Shown here: positions 33,684 through 43,028 of the stretch, one piece after another
Position numbering within the stretch: the stretch's first letter is position 1
Layout of the letters: every line of letters starts with the position of its first letter
Translations under genes and position numbers: made by a program
DNA from: JBBRVW01 sp038246545
GTDB lineage: Bacteria; Actinomycetota; Actinomycetes; JACCUZ01
NCBI GenBank assembly: GCA_038246545.1
Contig: JBBRVW010000004.1
Span: 1-64,000, forward strand
Reading direction: 5' to 3'
DNA length: 64,000 bases
Notes under the pieces: model-generated
What the model was told of the DNA's origin: nothing
Seen by the model: the letters and a program-made list of their open reading frames with translations, nothing else
Databases searched by the model: none

Positions 33684-34643
33684 ATGGCTGAGGTTCTCGT
33701 TCTCGTCGAGCACACCGACGGCGAGGTCAAGAAGGTCACCGGCGAGCTGCTGACCCTGGCCGCCCGGCTCGGCGAGCCGTCGGCGGTCTTCATCGGCAGC
33801 GGCTTCGACGCCGCCAAGGAGGCGCTCGCGGCGCACGGCGCGGCGAAGGTCTACGTCGTCGAGGACACCGAGGTGTCCTCCTACCTCGTCGCTCCCTCGG
33901 CCGAGGTGCTGGCCAAGCTCGTGGCGGACTCCGCTCCGGCGGCGGTGCTCCTCGCCTCGACCGCCGAGGGCAAGGAGATCGCGGCCCGGCTGGCCGTCAA
34001 GACCGGGTCCGGCGTCATCACCGACGCCACCGACCTGACCGCCGACGACGGCGTCACCGCCGAGCAGCAGGTGTTCGGCGGCTCGACCATCGTCCGCTCC
34101 CGCGTCACCATCGGCACGCCGATCGTCACCGTGCGACCCAACAGCGTCGCCGCGCAGCGGTCCGGCGCCGCCGCCGAGCGGATCGACGTCGCCGTCGAGC
34201 TGTCCGCCGCCGCCAAGGGCGCGCGGATCACCGACCGCGTGGTCGAGGAGAAGGGTGAGCGTCCTGAGCTCACCGAGGCCGCAATCGTCGTGTCCGGCGG
34301 CCGCGGGGTCGGGTCGGCGGACAACTTCTCCGTGATCGAGGCGCTGGCCGACGCGCTCGGTGCCGCTGTCGGGGCCTCGCGCGCCGTGACCGACGCCGGC
34401 TGGTACCCGCACCAGCACCAGGTGGGCCAGACCGGCAAGACGGTCTCGCCGCAGCTCTACGTGGCCGCCGGGATCTCCGGAGCGATCCAGCACCGCGCCG
34501 GGATGCAGACCTCCAAGACCATCGTGGCCATCAACAAGGACCCCGAGGCGCCGATCTTCGAGCTGGTCGACTACGGCGTGATCGGCGACCTGCACGTGGT
34601 CGTCCCCGCCCTCACCGACAAGGTCAGGGCACGCAAGGGCTGA
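33684..34643 (+). CDS. etfA: Electron transfer flavoprotein alpha subunit
   Basis: The 319-residue EtfA (FixB) has the N-terminal domain I and the C-terminal FAD-binding domain: VVSGGRGVGSADNFSVIEAL, SRAVTDAGWYPHQHQVGQTG, YVAAGISGAIQHRAGMQTSK and VAINKDPEAPIFELVDYGVI. The full length is typical. It is cotranscribed with etfB; no strong terminator follows, but a large inverted-repeat element begins 59 bases downstream. Confidence 0.96.
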   Translation: MAEVLVLVEHTDGEVKKVTGELLTLAARLGEPSAVFIGSGFDAAKEALAAHGAAKVYVVEDTEVSSYLVAPSAEVLAKLVADSAPAAVLLASTAEGKEIAARLAVKTGSGVITDATDLTADDGVTAEQQVFGGSTIVRSRVTIGTPIVTVRPNSVAAQRSGAAAERIDVAVELSAAAKGARITDRVVEEKGERPELTEAAIVVSGGRGVGSADNFSVIEALADALGAAVGASRAVTDAGWYPHQHQVGQTGKTVSPQLYVAAGISGAIQHRAGMQTSKTIVAINKDPEAPIFELVDYGVIGDLHVVVPALTDKVRARKG

Positions 34644-34701
34644 TCGGCGTACTTCGGGTCGTGCGCGGCTGACCCGTCTGTCGGTGCCTGGCCGCCGATT
34701 G

Positions 34702-34806
34702 CTCCGCCGCGTAGGTGGTGCCGCGACGGAGGAGCCACGTCGGAGTGCGGCCTCGTTTGCGCGTGGCCGGCCTTGAACCGCGCGGTGACTCCTCCTCGAC
34801 GGCACC
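34702..34806. repeat. Intergenic inverted-repeat element upstream of iscS
   Basis: Two nested structures are present. CTCCG-c-CGCG pairs with CGCG-a-CGGAG (34702-34731). A larger imperfect inverted repeat has arms 34716-34737 and 34785-34806 (17 of 22 matching, including GGTGCCG and GGAGGAG). Bases 34715-34743 recur in inverted orientation at 6701-6729. The 248-base gap between etfA and iscS otherwise shows no gene. It looks like a REP- or MITE-type element. Confidence 0.5.
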
Positions 34807-34891
34807 GCGACGGCGGGACAGCCGGGCGCGTCCGGCGGGCGCAGGTCGGCGTCCGTGCCGCGGTCGACGCGCGACGTATGCTCGTCCGGCG

Positions 34892-36100
34892 ATGACAGCG
34901 ACTCCGCGCCCCGTCTACCTCGACCACGCGGCCACCACGCCGATGCTGCCCGAGGCGGCGGAGGCGATGACCGACCTGCTCGGGCAGGTCGGCAACCCCT
35001 CGTCGCTGCACGCGTCCGGGCGCGCCGCCCGCCGCCTCGTCGAGGAGTCCCGCGAGACGGTCGCGGCCGCCCTGGGTGCGCGCCCCAGCGAGGTGCTCTT
35101 CACCGGCGGCGGCACCGAGAGCGACAACCTCGCCGTCAAGGGGCTCTACTGGCAGCGCCGCAGCGAGGACCCGGCCCGCCGCCGGATCCTCGCCAGCTCC
35201 GTCGAGCACCACGCCGTGATGGACGCCGCGCTCTGGCTCGCCGCGCACGAGGGCGCCGTCGTCGAGTGGCTGCCCGTCGACGCGGCCGGCCGGGTGCAGC
35301 CCGAGAGCCTCGACGCGGCCCTCGCGAGCGACCCGGCGTCGGTGGCCCTGGTCACCGTCATGTGGGCCAACAACGAGGTCGGCACCGTGCAGCCGGTCGC
35401 CGAGCTCGCCGCGCTGGCGTCGTCCTATGGGGTGCCGGTGCACTCCGACGCCGTGCAGGCGCTGTCCACCCTGCCGGTCGACTTCGCGGCCAGCGGCCTC
35501 GACGCGATGACCGTCACCGGGCACAAGATTGGCGGGCCGCTCGGTGTCGGCGTGCTCGTGCTCGGGCGCGCCCAGGACCTCGTCCCGGTGCTGCACGGCG
35601 GCGGCCAGGAGCGCGACGTCCGCTCCGGCACGCTCGACACTCCGGCCATCGTCGGGCTGGCGACCGCTGCCGAGCTCGCGGTGAAGCGCCGCGTCGAGCA
35701 GGCCGACGCGATGGCGGCTCTCCGCGACGACCTGGTCCGCCGGGTGCGGGAGGTCGTGCCCGACGTCGTCCTCGGCGGCGACCCCGACCTCACCGTCACC
35801 CACCGGCTCCCGGGCAACGCGCACTTCTCGTTCCCCGGCTGCGAGGGTGACGCGCTGCTGCTGCTGCTCGACGCGCAGGGCATCCAGGTGTCCACCGGCT
35901 CAGCCTGCTCGGCCGGGGTGCCGCAGCCCAGCCACGTGCTCCTCGCGATGGGCGTCCCCGAGCTGCTGGCCCGCGGCTCGCTGCGGTTCTCCTTCGGTCA
36001 CACCTCCACAGCCCCCGACGTCGACGCCGTCGTCGAGGCCATCGGTCCGGTCGTCGAGCGTGCACGGCGCGCCGGCCAGACCGGCGGTCCGAGGGCCTGA
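34892..36100 (+). CDS. iscS: Cysteine desulfurase (IscS/NifS family)
   Basis: The enzyme removes sulfur from cysteine for Fe-S clusters and tRNA thiolation. The 402-residue PLP enzyme has YLDHAATTPMLPEA, the PLP site HSDAVQALS and Lys212 in VTGHKIGGPLG, HGGGQERDVRSGT, and the sulfur-accepting Cys339 in STGSACSAGVPQPSHVL. The ATG at 34892 follows a TATGCT box by nine bases, so the mRNA may be leaderless. mnmA begins four bases after the stop, linking sulfur supply to tRNA 2-thiouridine synthesis, a conserved actinobacterial pair. Confidence 0.94.
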   Translation: MTATPRPVYLDHAATTPMLPEAAEAMTDLLGQVGNPSSLHASGRAARRLVEESRETVAAALGARPSEVLFTGGGTESDNLAVKGLYWQRRSEDPARRRILASSVEHHAVMDAALWLAAHEGAVVEWLPVDAAGRVQPESLDAALASDPASVALVTVMWANNEVGTVQPVAELAALASSYGVPVHSDAVQALSTLPVDFAASGLDAMTVTGHKIGGPLGVGVLVLGRAQDLVPVLHGGGQERDVRSGTLDTPAIVGLATAAELAVKRRVEQADAMAALRDDLVRRVREVVPDVVLGGDPDLTVTHRLPGNAHFSFPGCEGDALLLLLDAQGIQVSTGSACSAGVPQPSHVLLAMGVPELLARGSLRFSFGHTSTAPDVDAVVEAIGPVVERARRAGQTGGPRA

Positions 36101-36104
36101 GCCG

Positions 36105-37184
36105 GTGAGGGTGCTCGCCGCGATGTCCGGCGGCGTCGACTCCGCGGTTGCCGCGGCCCGGGCCGCCGCGGCCGGCCACGACGTCACCGGCATCCACCTC
36201 GCGCTGTCCAGCAACCCGCAGTCGTTCCGCACCGGGGCGCGTGGCTGCTGCACGCTCGAGGACGCGCGCGACGCCCGTCGCGCGGCCGACGTCATCGGCA
36301 TCCCGTTCTACGTCTGGGACCTCGCCGAGCGGTTCCGCCAGGACGTCGTCGACGACTTCGTCGCGGAGTACGCCGCCGGCCGGACGCCGAACCCGTGCCT
36401 GCGCTGCAACGAGAAGATCAAGTTCTCGGCCCTGCTCGACAAGGCGTTGGCCCTGGGCTTCGACGCGGTCTGCACGGGGCACTACGCGCGAGTGGTCGAC
36501 GGCCGGCTGCTGCGTGCCGCTGACGAGGGCAAGGACCAGTCCTACGTCCTGGGCGTGCTGTCCGCGACGCAGGTCGCGCGCGCGATGTTCCCGCTCGGTG
36601 GCACCCGCAAGCAGGACGTGCGCGCCGAGGCCGAGCAGCGCGGCCTGGCCGTCGCCGCCAAGCCCGACAGCCACGACATCTGCTTCATCGCCGACGGCGA
36701 CACCGCGGGCTTCCTCGCTGCGCGCATCGGAGCCGAGCCCGGGCCGGTCGTGGACTCCGACGGCGTGCAGGTGGGGGAGCACGACGGCGCGTTCGCGTTC
36801 ACGGTCGGCCAGCGGCGCGGGCTGCGCATCGACCGCCCGGCGGCCGATGGCAAGCCGCGCTACGTCCTCGACGTCTCACCGGTGACCCGCACGGTCACCG
36901 TGGGCAGTGCCGAGGAGCTCGACGTCACCGGCCTCACCGGCACCCGCCCGGTGTGGAGCGGGCCGGCCCCCGTCGTACCGACGTCCTGCCTCGCGCAGGT
37001 GCGGGCGCATGGTGAGGCGGTGCCGGCAACGGCCTGGTGCGCCGGCGACCAGCTCGTCGTCGAGCTGGCCGAGCCGCTGCGCGGTGTGGCACCGGGGCAG
37101 GCGGTGGTGCTCTACGACGGTGACGTCGTCGTCGGCTCCGCCACCATCACGAGCACGGTCCGGGCGCCGGTCGCCCGGCGCTGA
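36105..37184 (+). CDS. mnmA: tRNA-specific 2-thiouridylase MnmA
   Basis: MnmA thiolates U34 of tRNA-Lys, -Glu and -Gln using persulfide from the desulfurase. The 359-residue protein has the PP-loop ATP site AAMSGGVDSAVAA, the catalytic cysteines Cys98 (NPCLRCNEKIKF) and Cys193 (DSHDICFIADGD), and FTVGQRRGLRI with a C-terminal beta-barrel. The GTG start lies four bases after iscS; its GAGGG ribosome site is inside the iscS end. Confidence 0.95.
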   Translation: MRVLAAMSGGVDSAVAAARAAAAGHDVTGIHLALSSNPQSFRTGARGCCTLEDARDARRAADVIGIPFYVWDLAERFRQDVVDDFVAEYAAGRTPNPCLRCNEKIKFSALLDKALALGFDAVCTGHYARVVDGRLLRAADEGKDQSYVLGVLSATQVARAMFPLGGTRKQDVRAEAEQRGLAVAAKPDSHDICFIADGDTAGFLAARIGAEPGPVVDSDGVQVGEHDGAFAFTVGQRRGLRIDRPAADGKPRYVLDVSPVTRTVTVGSAEELDVTGLTGTRPVWSGPAPVVPTSCLAQVRAHGEAVPATAWCAGDQLVVELAEPLRGVAPGQAVVLYDGDVVVGSATITSTVRAPVARR

Positions 37185-37194
37185 CTACGGTGGG

Positions 37195-38241
37195 ATGGTG
37201 GCGGGCACCGAGCGGGACGAGCGCCCGGCAGGTGCCGGACCGGTCCTGACCGGCGGTGTGGCCACCGGCGTCGGCTCGATGCCCGGCACCGACGCCCGCG
37301 AGTCGGCTGCGCTCGTCGTGGGCGAGCTCCCCGACCTGCCGCACATCGTCGAGCTGCCCGGCCGAGGGCCGGGCGCCGACATGGTCGGGCGGGCCGCGGC
37401 GCTGCTGGTCGACCTGCACGTCGACCTGCAGCCCTCCGGCTGGCGGCTCGTCGACCGGCCCGGGATGGACGAGCGCCGCGCCCGCGGGTATCTCGGCCAG
37501 GACCTCGACGAGCTCGAGGAGCACGCCGACGGTGTGGTCGGCCCGGTCAAGCTGCAGGTCACCGGGCTGTGGACGCTGGCCGCAGCCCTCCAGCTGCCGC
37601 GGGGGGAGCCGGTCCTCACCGACCCGGGCGCACTGCGCGACCTCGTCGCGTCGTTCACGGAGGGTGTCCGGCTGCACGTCACCGAGCTGCACAAGCGGCT
37701 GCCGGGCTCGCTCCCGGTGCTGCAGCTGGACGAGCCGTCCCTGCCGGCGGTCCTCGCCGGCGCGGTCCGCCGGTCGTCGGGTGCCACGACGGTGCGGGCG
37801 GTGGCCGAGACGGCCGCCGAGGACGTCCTGCACGGCCTCGTCGACGCGGTCGGTGCGTCCGTGGTCGTGCACTGCTGCGCGCCACGGCCGCCCGTCGACC
37901 TGCTGCGCCGGGCCGGCGTCGCGGGGCTGTCGATCGATCTGCTCCTGCTGGGGGACAGCGTCGACCAGGAGCTCGGCGAGGTCGTCGAGGCCGGGCTCGC
38001 GCTGCTCGCCGGCGTCGTGCCCGCACTGCCGTCGGCCGCCGGGGTGTCCGACGTCCGGTCTACCGTCGAGCCCGTGCGACGGCTCTGGCACCGGCTCGGT
38101 CTCGACCAGGAGAGGCTCGCCCGGCAGGTCGTCGTCACCCCCACCTGCGGTCTCGCCGGCGCGTCCCCCGGCTACGCCCGGGCCGCCCTGACCAGGGCCC
38201 GCGACGCCGCTGCCGCCCTGGCCGAGCTGGAGGTGCAGTGA
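37195..38241 (+). CDS. MetE-like (cobalamin-independent methionine synthase C-terminal-like) protein
   Basis: The 348-residue protein resembles the catalytic half of MetE: GVATGVGSMPGTDARESA at the start, VKLQVTGLWTLAAALQLPRG, LPVLQLDEPSLPAVLAG, VVVHCCAPRPPVDLLRRAG and VVVTPTCGLAGASPGYARA. The paired cysteines (HCC) and the final Cys fit metal ligands of the MetE fold, but the long N-terminal domain of true MetE is missing. Mycobacteria encode a similar protein (Rv3015c, from memory) between mnmA and ligA. Its substrate is unknown. Its stop overlaps the ligA GTG as GTGA. Confidence 0.8.
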   Translation: MVAGTERDERPAGAGPVLTGGVATGVGSMPGTDARESAALVVGELPDLPHIVELPGRGPGADMVGRAAALLVDLHVDLQPSGWRLVDRPGMDERRARGYLGQDLDELEEHADGVVGPVKLQVTGLWTLAAALQLPRGEPVLTDPGALRDLVASFTEGVRLHVTELHKRLPGSLPVLQLDEPSLPAVLAGAVRRSSGATTVRAVAETAAEDVLHGLVDAVGASVVVHCCAPRPPVDLLRRAGVAGLSIDLLLLGDSVDQELGEVVEAGLALLAGVVPALPSAAGVSDVRSTVEPVRRLWHRLGLDQERLARQVVVTPTCGLAGASPGYARAALTRARDAAAALAELEVQ

Positions 38242-40355
38242 GCCCCGAGGCCGCGCGGAAGGCGACCAGCACGACGGCGGCCGAGTCGCCGCAGCACCGG
38301 CACGCCGAGCTGGTCGAGACCATCGACCGGGCCCGCTTCGACTACTTCCTGCGCGACGCCCCGACGTTGTCCGACGGCTCCTACGACGCGCTGATGCGCG
38401 AGCTGCAGGACCTCGAGAAGGCCCACCCCGACCTGCGGACACCCGACTCGCCCACCCAGACCGTGGGCGGCACGTTCGCCACCGAGTTCACCGCGGTCGA
38501 CCACCTCGAGCGGATGATGAGCCTCGACAACGCCTTCTCCGCCGAGGAGCTGGCGGCGTGGGCCGACCGGGTGGAGCGCGACCGGGGCGCGGCCGAGGTG
38601 CACTTCCTCTGCGAGATCAAGGTCGACGGCGTCGCGATCAACCTGCTGTACGAGAACGGCCGGCTCACGCGAGCGCTGACCCGGGGCAACGGCAGCACCG
38701 GCGAGGACGTCACCCTCAACATCCGCACCCTCGCAACGGTCCCCGGCCGGCTGGCGGGTCCTGACGTCCCGGCGCTCGTCGAGGTGCGCGGGGAGGTCTT
38801 CTTCCCGGTCGCCGCTTTCGCCGAGCTCAACGCAGCCCTGGTCGAGGCCGGCAAGGCGCCGTTCGCCAACCCGCGCAACGCCGCGGCCGGGTCGCTCCGG
38901 CAGAAGGACCCGCGCGTCACCGCGTCCCGCCCGCTGCAGATGGTGGTGCACGGCGTCGGTGCCCGTGACGGGTTCACGGCAGCGCGGCAGTCCGAGGCCT
39001 ACGACGCGCTGCGCTCCCTCGGCCTGCCGGTCAGCGAGCGGTTCCGGGTGGTCGACGACCTGACCGGTGTCCAGGCCTACATCGACTACTACGGCGAGCA
39101 CCGGCACGACGTGGAGCACGAGATCGACGGTGTCGTCGTCAAGGTCGACGAGGTCGCGGTGCAGCGGCGTCTCGGCTCGACGTCCCGCGCGCCCCGGTGG
39201 GCCATCGCGTTCAAGTACCCGCCGGAGGAGGTGACGACCACGCTCCTCGACATCAGGGTCAACGTCGGCCGCACCGGCCGCGTCACGCCCTACGGCGTCA
39301 TGGAGCCGGTCTTCGTCAGTGGCTCGACCGTCGAGATGGCGACGCTGCACAACGCGTCCGAGGTCGAGCGCAAGGGCGTGCTCATCGGGGACACCGTCGT
39401 GCTGCGCAAGGCAGGTGACGTCATCCCCGAGATCGTCGGCCCTGTCATGGACCTGCGCGACGGTTCCGAGCGGCCGTTCGTCATGCCCACCGAGTGCCCG
39501 GTCTGCGGCACCACGCTGCGGCCCCAGAAGGAGGGCGACGCCGACATCCGCTGCCCCAACACCCGGTCCTGTCCGGCGCAGCTGCGGGAGCGGCTGTTCC
39601 ACCTGGCCGGCCGCGGCGGCTTCGACATCGACGTCCTGGGCTACGAGGCGGCGATCGCTCTGTTGAACGCCGGAGTGGTGCAGGACGAGGGCGACGTGTT
39701 CGACCTCGACGAGGACAAGCTGCTGATGGCGTCGCTGTTCCGCCGCAAGGACGGCGGACTCACCGCCAACGGCGCCAAGCTGCTGTCGGCGATCGCGGCG
39801 GCCAAGCAGCGCCCGCTGTGGCGCGTCCTCGTCGCGCTCTCGGTCCGGCACGTCGGACCGACCGCCGCGCAGGCACTGGCCCGTGAGCTCCGGTCGGTCG
39901 AGGCAGTCTTTGCCGCCGATCCCGAGCGACTGGCCGCCGTCGACGGCGTCGGCCCCGTGATCGCCGACGCGCTGCGCGAGTGGTGGGACGTCGACTGGCA
40001 CCGGGCGATCGTCGACAAGTGGGGCGCCTCGGGGGTCCGCCTCGAGGAGGAGGGTGGCGACGAGGGCCCTCGACCCCTGGAGGGTCTCAGCATCGTCGTG
40101 ACCGGCTCGCTCGAGGACTTCTCCCGCGACGGGGCGAAGGAGGCCATCCAGTCCCGAGGGGGCAAGGCCGTGGGGTCGGTGTCGAAGAAGACCGACTTCG
40201 TCGTCGTCGGGGACAGCCCCGGGTCGAAGGCCGAGAAAGCGGCCCAGCTGGGGGTCCCGGTGCTGGACGAGGCGGCCTTCCAGACCCTGCTCGACGACGG
40301 GCCGGAGGCCGCCCGCGCCCTGGTCCGGCCGGCTGGGACCGACACCGACGCCTGA
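38238..40355 (+). CDS. ligA: NAD-dependent DNA ligase LigA
   Basis: LigA seals nicks in replication and repair using NAD. The 705-residue protein has the Ia domain (RFDYFLRDAPTLSDGSYDAL), adenylation Lys128 in CEIKVDGVAINL, the OB domain, a four-Cys zinc site (CPVCGTTLRP and CPNTRSCPAQ), helix-hairpin-helix region (LAAVDGVGPVIADAL) and a C-terminal BRCT domain (LEGLSIVVTGSLEDFSRDGA). The GTG start is preceded by GGAGG and overlaps the upstream stop. A G/C-rich hairpin follows the gene. Confidence 0.97.
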   Translation: MSPEAARKATSTTAAESPQHRHAELVETIDRARFDYFLRDAPTLSDGSYDALMRELQDLEKAHPDLRTPDSPTQTVGGTFATEFTAVDHLERMMSLDNAFSAEELAAWADRVERDRGAAEVHFLCEIKVDGVAINLLYENGRLTRALTRGNGSTGEDVTLNIRTLATVPGRLAGPDVPALVEVRGEVFFPVAAFAELNAALVEAGKAPFANPRNAAAGSLRQKDPRVTASRPLQMVVHGVGARDGFTAARQSEAYDALRSLGLPVSERFRVVDDLTGVQAYIDYYGEHRHDVEHEIDGVVVKVDEVAVQRRLGSTSRAPRWAIAFKYPPEEVTTTLLDIRVNVGRTGRVTPYGVMEPVFVSGSTVEMATLHNASEVERKGVLIGDTVVLRKAGDVIPEIVGPVMDLRDGSERPFVMPTECPVCGTTLRPQKEGDADIRCPNTRSCPAQLRERLFHLAGRGGFDIDVLGYEAAIALLNAGVVQDEGDVFDLDEDKLLMASLFRRKDGGLTANGAKLLSAIAAAKQRPLWRVLVALSVRHVGPTAAQALARELRSVEAVFAADPERLAAVDGVGPVIADALREWWDVDWHRAIVDKWGASGVRLEEEGGDEGPRPLEGLSIVVTGSLEDFSRDGAKEAIQSRGGKAVGSVSKKTDFVVVGDSPGSKAEKAAQLGVPVLDEAAFQTLLDDGPEAARALVRPAGTDTDA

Positions 40356-40400
40356 GCGTCGTCCCCGCCCGAGAACGACCGGGAGGACCACTTCAGGAAC

Positions 40401-40440
40401 CCCCCGTCCGCGCCGACATGGAACACAGGCGGCGCGGGGG
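40401..40440 (+). terminator. G/C-rich hairpin after ligA
   Basis: CCGCGCCG (40408-40415) pairs with CGGCGCGG (40430-40437), and flanking C and G runs can extend the stem. It lies 46 bases after the ligA stop and before the GGDEF-EAL gene, with no T-run. Confidence 0.55.
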
Positions 40441-40478
40441 TGTCGCGACGCAGCGGCACGCGACACACGGAGGAGTGC

Positions 40479-42572
40479 ATGGCGGGACCTGGCCCGATCG
40501 CCTCGCCTGCTGCCGCGTGGGCGCCGCGGCCAGTCGCAGGAGCGGTCCGGGGCTGGTGGTTCTGGGGCTGGATCGCGCTCAACGGGCTGATCGCGCTGGT
40601 CGTCCTCGGCGAGGCGCTCGGTCAGATGGCCGCGTCCGAGCACCTGCGCAAGGGCGCGCCGCTGGCACTGATCGCCGGCCTCGTGCTGATCGCCGAGCTG
40701 CGGCCGGTCGTCACGGCCGGGTCCTACGACCCCCAGGGCGTCACCGTCTCCACCGCCTTCGTCTTCGCCATCCTGGTCACCTGGGGGCCGTGGCCCGCGC
40801 TGCTCGTGCACGGCACCGGTGTCCTGCTCGGCGAGATCGCCAAGCGCAAGCAGCTCTGGCGGGTGGTCTTCAACACCGGGCAGTACCTCGTCAGCCTGTG
40901 CCTGGCCGCGGGCGTGCTGTGGGTCTTCGACATGCAGCAGTCGCTGAGCCACCCGATCGCGGCGATGTCGATCCACCAGCTGCCGATCCTCGCCCTGGCC
41001 TGGGGTGCCTACTTCCTCAGCAACCTGGCCTTCGTCGCCACCGCGATCTCGCTGCGCGAGGGAACTCCGTGGTGGGACGACTTCACCGACGAGATCGGCT
41101 ACTACGCCGTGACCACGTTCGCGGTGCTGGCGCTCTCGCCGCTCGTGGTCGTCGTCACGATCGCGTCCTGGCAGCTCATCCCGCTGCTCCTGCTGCCGCT
41201 GTTCCTCGTCTACAAGACCGCGTCCATCTCCCGCGAGAAGGAGCAGGCCGCGCTGCACGACGCCCTCACCGGGCTCGCGAACCGCAAGCGGCTGGTCGAG
41301 CGGATGGCCGACGCCGGCGAGGTGTCCCTGCGGTCCGGGCGGCCGATGGCGCTCTGCCTGCTCGACCTCGACCGTTTCAAGGAGATCAACGACACCCTCG
41401 GCCACCACACGGGCGACCGGCTGTTGGAGATCGCCGCGAACCGGCTGGCGCGGGCGGTGCGGCCCGAGGACACGGTCGCCCGGCTCGGCGGTGACGAGTT
41501 CGCGGTGCTGCTCACCGACGTGACGGACGCCGAGAGCTCGGTCGATGCCGCGCAGCGGCTCCGCGCCGTGCTCACCGAGCCGTACCACCTCGACGGGATG
41601 ACCCTGCAGGTCGAGACCAGCATCGGGGTCGCGATCTACCCCGAGCACACCGACAACGTCCCGCGGCTGCTGCAGCTGGCCGACGTCGCCATGTACCAGG
41701 CGAAGGATGAGCGCACCGGCGTCGAGCTGTACCGGCCGGAGCGCGACATCCACACTCCCGACCGGCTGGACCTGCTCGGCTCGCTGCGCCGCGGCATCGA
41801 GAACGACGAGCTGGTCATGCACTTCCAGCCCACGGTCGCCTTCCCCGGCGGCAGGCCGGTCGGCGTGGAGGCGCTGGTCCGCTGGGACCACCCCGACCGC
41901 GGGCTGATCTACCCCGACGCCTTCCTCGACCTCGTCGAGCAGTCCGGCATGATGCGCCAGCTCACCCACATCGCGCTGGCCAAGTCGCTGGCCCAGGTCG
42001 CGACCTGGTGGCGGTCCGGCATCGAGCTCACCGTCTCGGTGAACGTGTCGGTCCGCGACCTCACCGACACGTCGTTCGCCACCGTGGTCGCGGACCTCCT
42101 GGAGGCCAACCATCTGCCCGCCCGGGCCCTGAAGCTGGAGATCACCGAGCACGTCCTGATGGCCGACCCGGGCCGGATGACGGCCGCGCTGGAGTCGATG
42201 GACCGGCTCGGCGTCGACCTCAGCCTCGACGACTTCGGCACGGGGTACTCCTCGCTGGTGCACCTCAAGCGGCTGCCGGTGTCGGAGATCAAGGTCGACC
42301 GGTCGTTCGTCCAGCGGATGACCTCCGACGCCGACGACGCGGTGATCGTCCGCTCGATCATCGACCTGGCGCACTCGCTCGGCCTGCGGGTCGTCGCCGA
42401 GGGCGTCGAGACCATGGACACCTGGCGTGCCCTCGAGGCGCTCGGCTGCGACCTGGCCCAGGGCTACCTCATCAGCCGCCCGCTGCCCGGCGACCTGCTC
42501 ACCTACTGGCTGGCGCAGCACTTCCCGCGCAGCACCGACGCCGACGCCGCTCCCGTCGCCAGCCTGGCCTGA
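40479..42572 (+). CDS. Membrane-bound GGDEF-EAL cyclic-di-GMP enzyme
   Basis: The 697-residue protein has about seven N-terminal membrane segments (residues 25-250, MASE-like), a diguanylate cyclase domain with intact GGDEF (337-341) and the inhibitory RxxD site (RPED, five residues before), and a phosphodiesterase domain with intact EAL (464-466), NVSVRDL, EITEHVLM, DDFGTGYSSL and VVAEGVET. All visible catalytic residues are kept, so it may make or degrade c-di-GMP. The ATG has GGAGG five bases upstream. A similar gene follows ligA in Streptomyces (cdgE, from memory). Confidence 0.92.
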   Translation: MAGPGPIASPAAAWAPRPVAGAVRGWWFWGWIALNGLIALVVLGEALGQMAASEHLRKGAPLALIAGLVLIAELRPVVTAGSYDPQGVTVSTAFVFAILVTWGPWPALLVHGTGVLLGEIAKRKQLWRVVFNTGQYLVSLCLAAGVLWVFDMQQSLSHPIAAMSIHQLPILALAWGAYFLSNLAFVATAISLREGTPWWDDFTDEIGYYAVTTFAVLALSPLVVVVTIASWQLIPLLLLPLFLVYKTASISREKEQAALHDALTGLANRKRLVERMADAGEVSLRSGRPMALCLLDLDRFKEINDTLGHHTGDRLLEIAANRLARAVRPEDTVARLGGDEFAVLLTDVTDAESSVDAAQRLRAVLTEPYHLDGMTLQVETSIGVAIYPEHTDNVPRLLQLADVAMYQAKDERTGVELYRPERDIHTPDRLDLLGSLRRGIENDELVMHFQPTVAFPGGRPVGVEALVRWDHPDRGLIYPDAFLDLVEQSGMMRQLTHIALAKSLAQVATWWRSGIELTVSVNVSVRDLTDTSFATVVADLLEANHLPARALKLEITEHVLMADPGRMTAALESMDRLGVDLSLDDFGTGYSSLVHLKRLPVSEIKVDRSFVQRMTSDADDAVIVRSIIDLAHSLGLRVVAEGVETMDTWRALEALGCDLAQGYLISRPLPGDLLTYWLAQHFPRSTDADAAPVASLA

Positions 42573-42678
42573 CCCGCCCGCCCCCTTGCGGCGCCACCCC
42601 GGCGACCTCGGGACCCGGTCCTCGCCGTCACTAGGATGATCCGGCCCGACCAGCAGCTGCCCGAGGAGCCGAGCACCG

Positions 42679-43026
42679 ATGCCCGACGAGAGGTCCGACC
42701 CGGCGTCCGACCGCACCGATGACGGGGCACCCGCGATCACGCGCGACGAGGTGGCCCACCTCGCCCGGCTGGCCCGGCTGGCCCTCGAGCCCGACGAGCT
42801 GGACCGCTTCGGCGGCCAGCTCGACGCGATCGTCTCGGCGATCTCCCGGATCGGCGACCTCGACACCGCCGACGTGCCTCCGACGTCGCACGCGCTGCCG
42901 CTGACCAACGTCACCCGGCCCGACCGGGTCCGGCCCGGCCTCACCCAGGCCCAGGCGCTGTCCGGGGCGCCGGCGGCCGAGGACGGCCGGTTCCGCGTGC
43001 CACGCATCCTCGGCGACGAGGCCTGA
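42679..43026 (+). CDS. gatC: Asp/Glu-tRNA amidotransferase subunit C
   Basis: GatC is the small subunit that holds GatA and GatB together in the enzyme converting Glu-tRNA(Gln) and Asp-tRNA(Asn) to the amidated forms. The 115-residue protein has ITRDEVAHLARLARLALEPD and the C-terminal FRVPRILGDEA, with an acidic N-terminal extension of about 20 residues. GAGGAG precedes the ATG. gatA starts two bases after its stop. Confidence 0.94.
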   Translation: MPDERSDPASDRTDDGAPAITRDEVAHLARLARLALEPDELDRFGGQLDAIVSAISRIGDLDTADVPPTSHALPLTNVTRPDRVRPGLTQAQALSGAPAAEDGRFRVPRILGDEA

Positions 43027-43028
43027 GC

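Noticed and set aside
37195..38241. Methionine synthase MetE
   Set aside because: At 348 residues it lacks the N-terminal half of MetE; it is a MetE-fold relative of unknown substrate.
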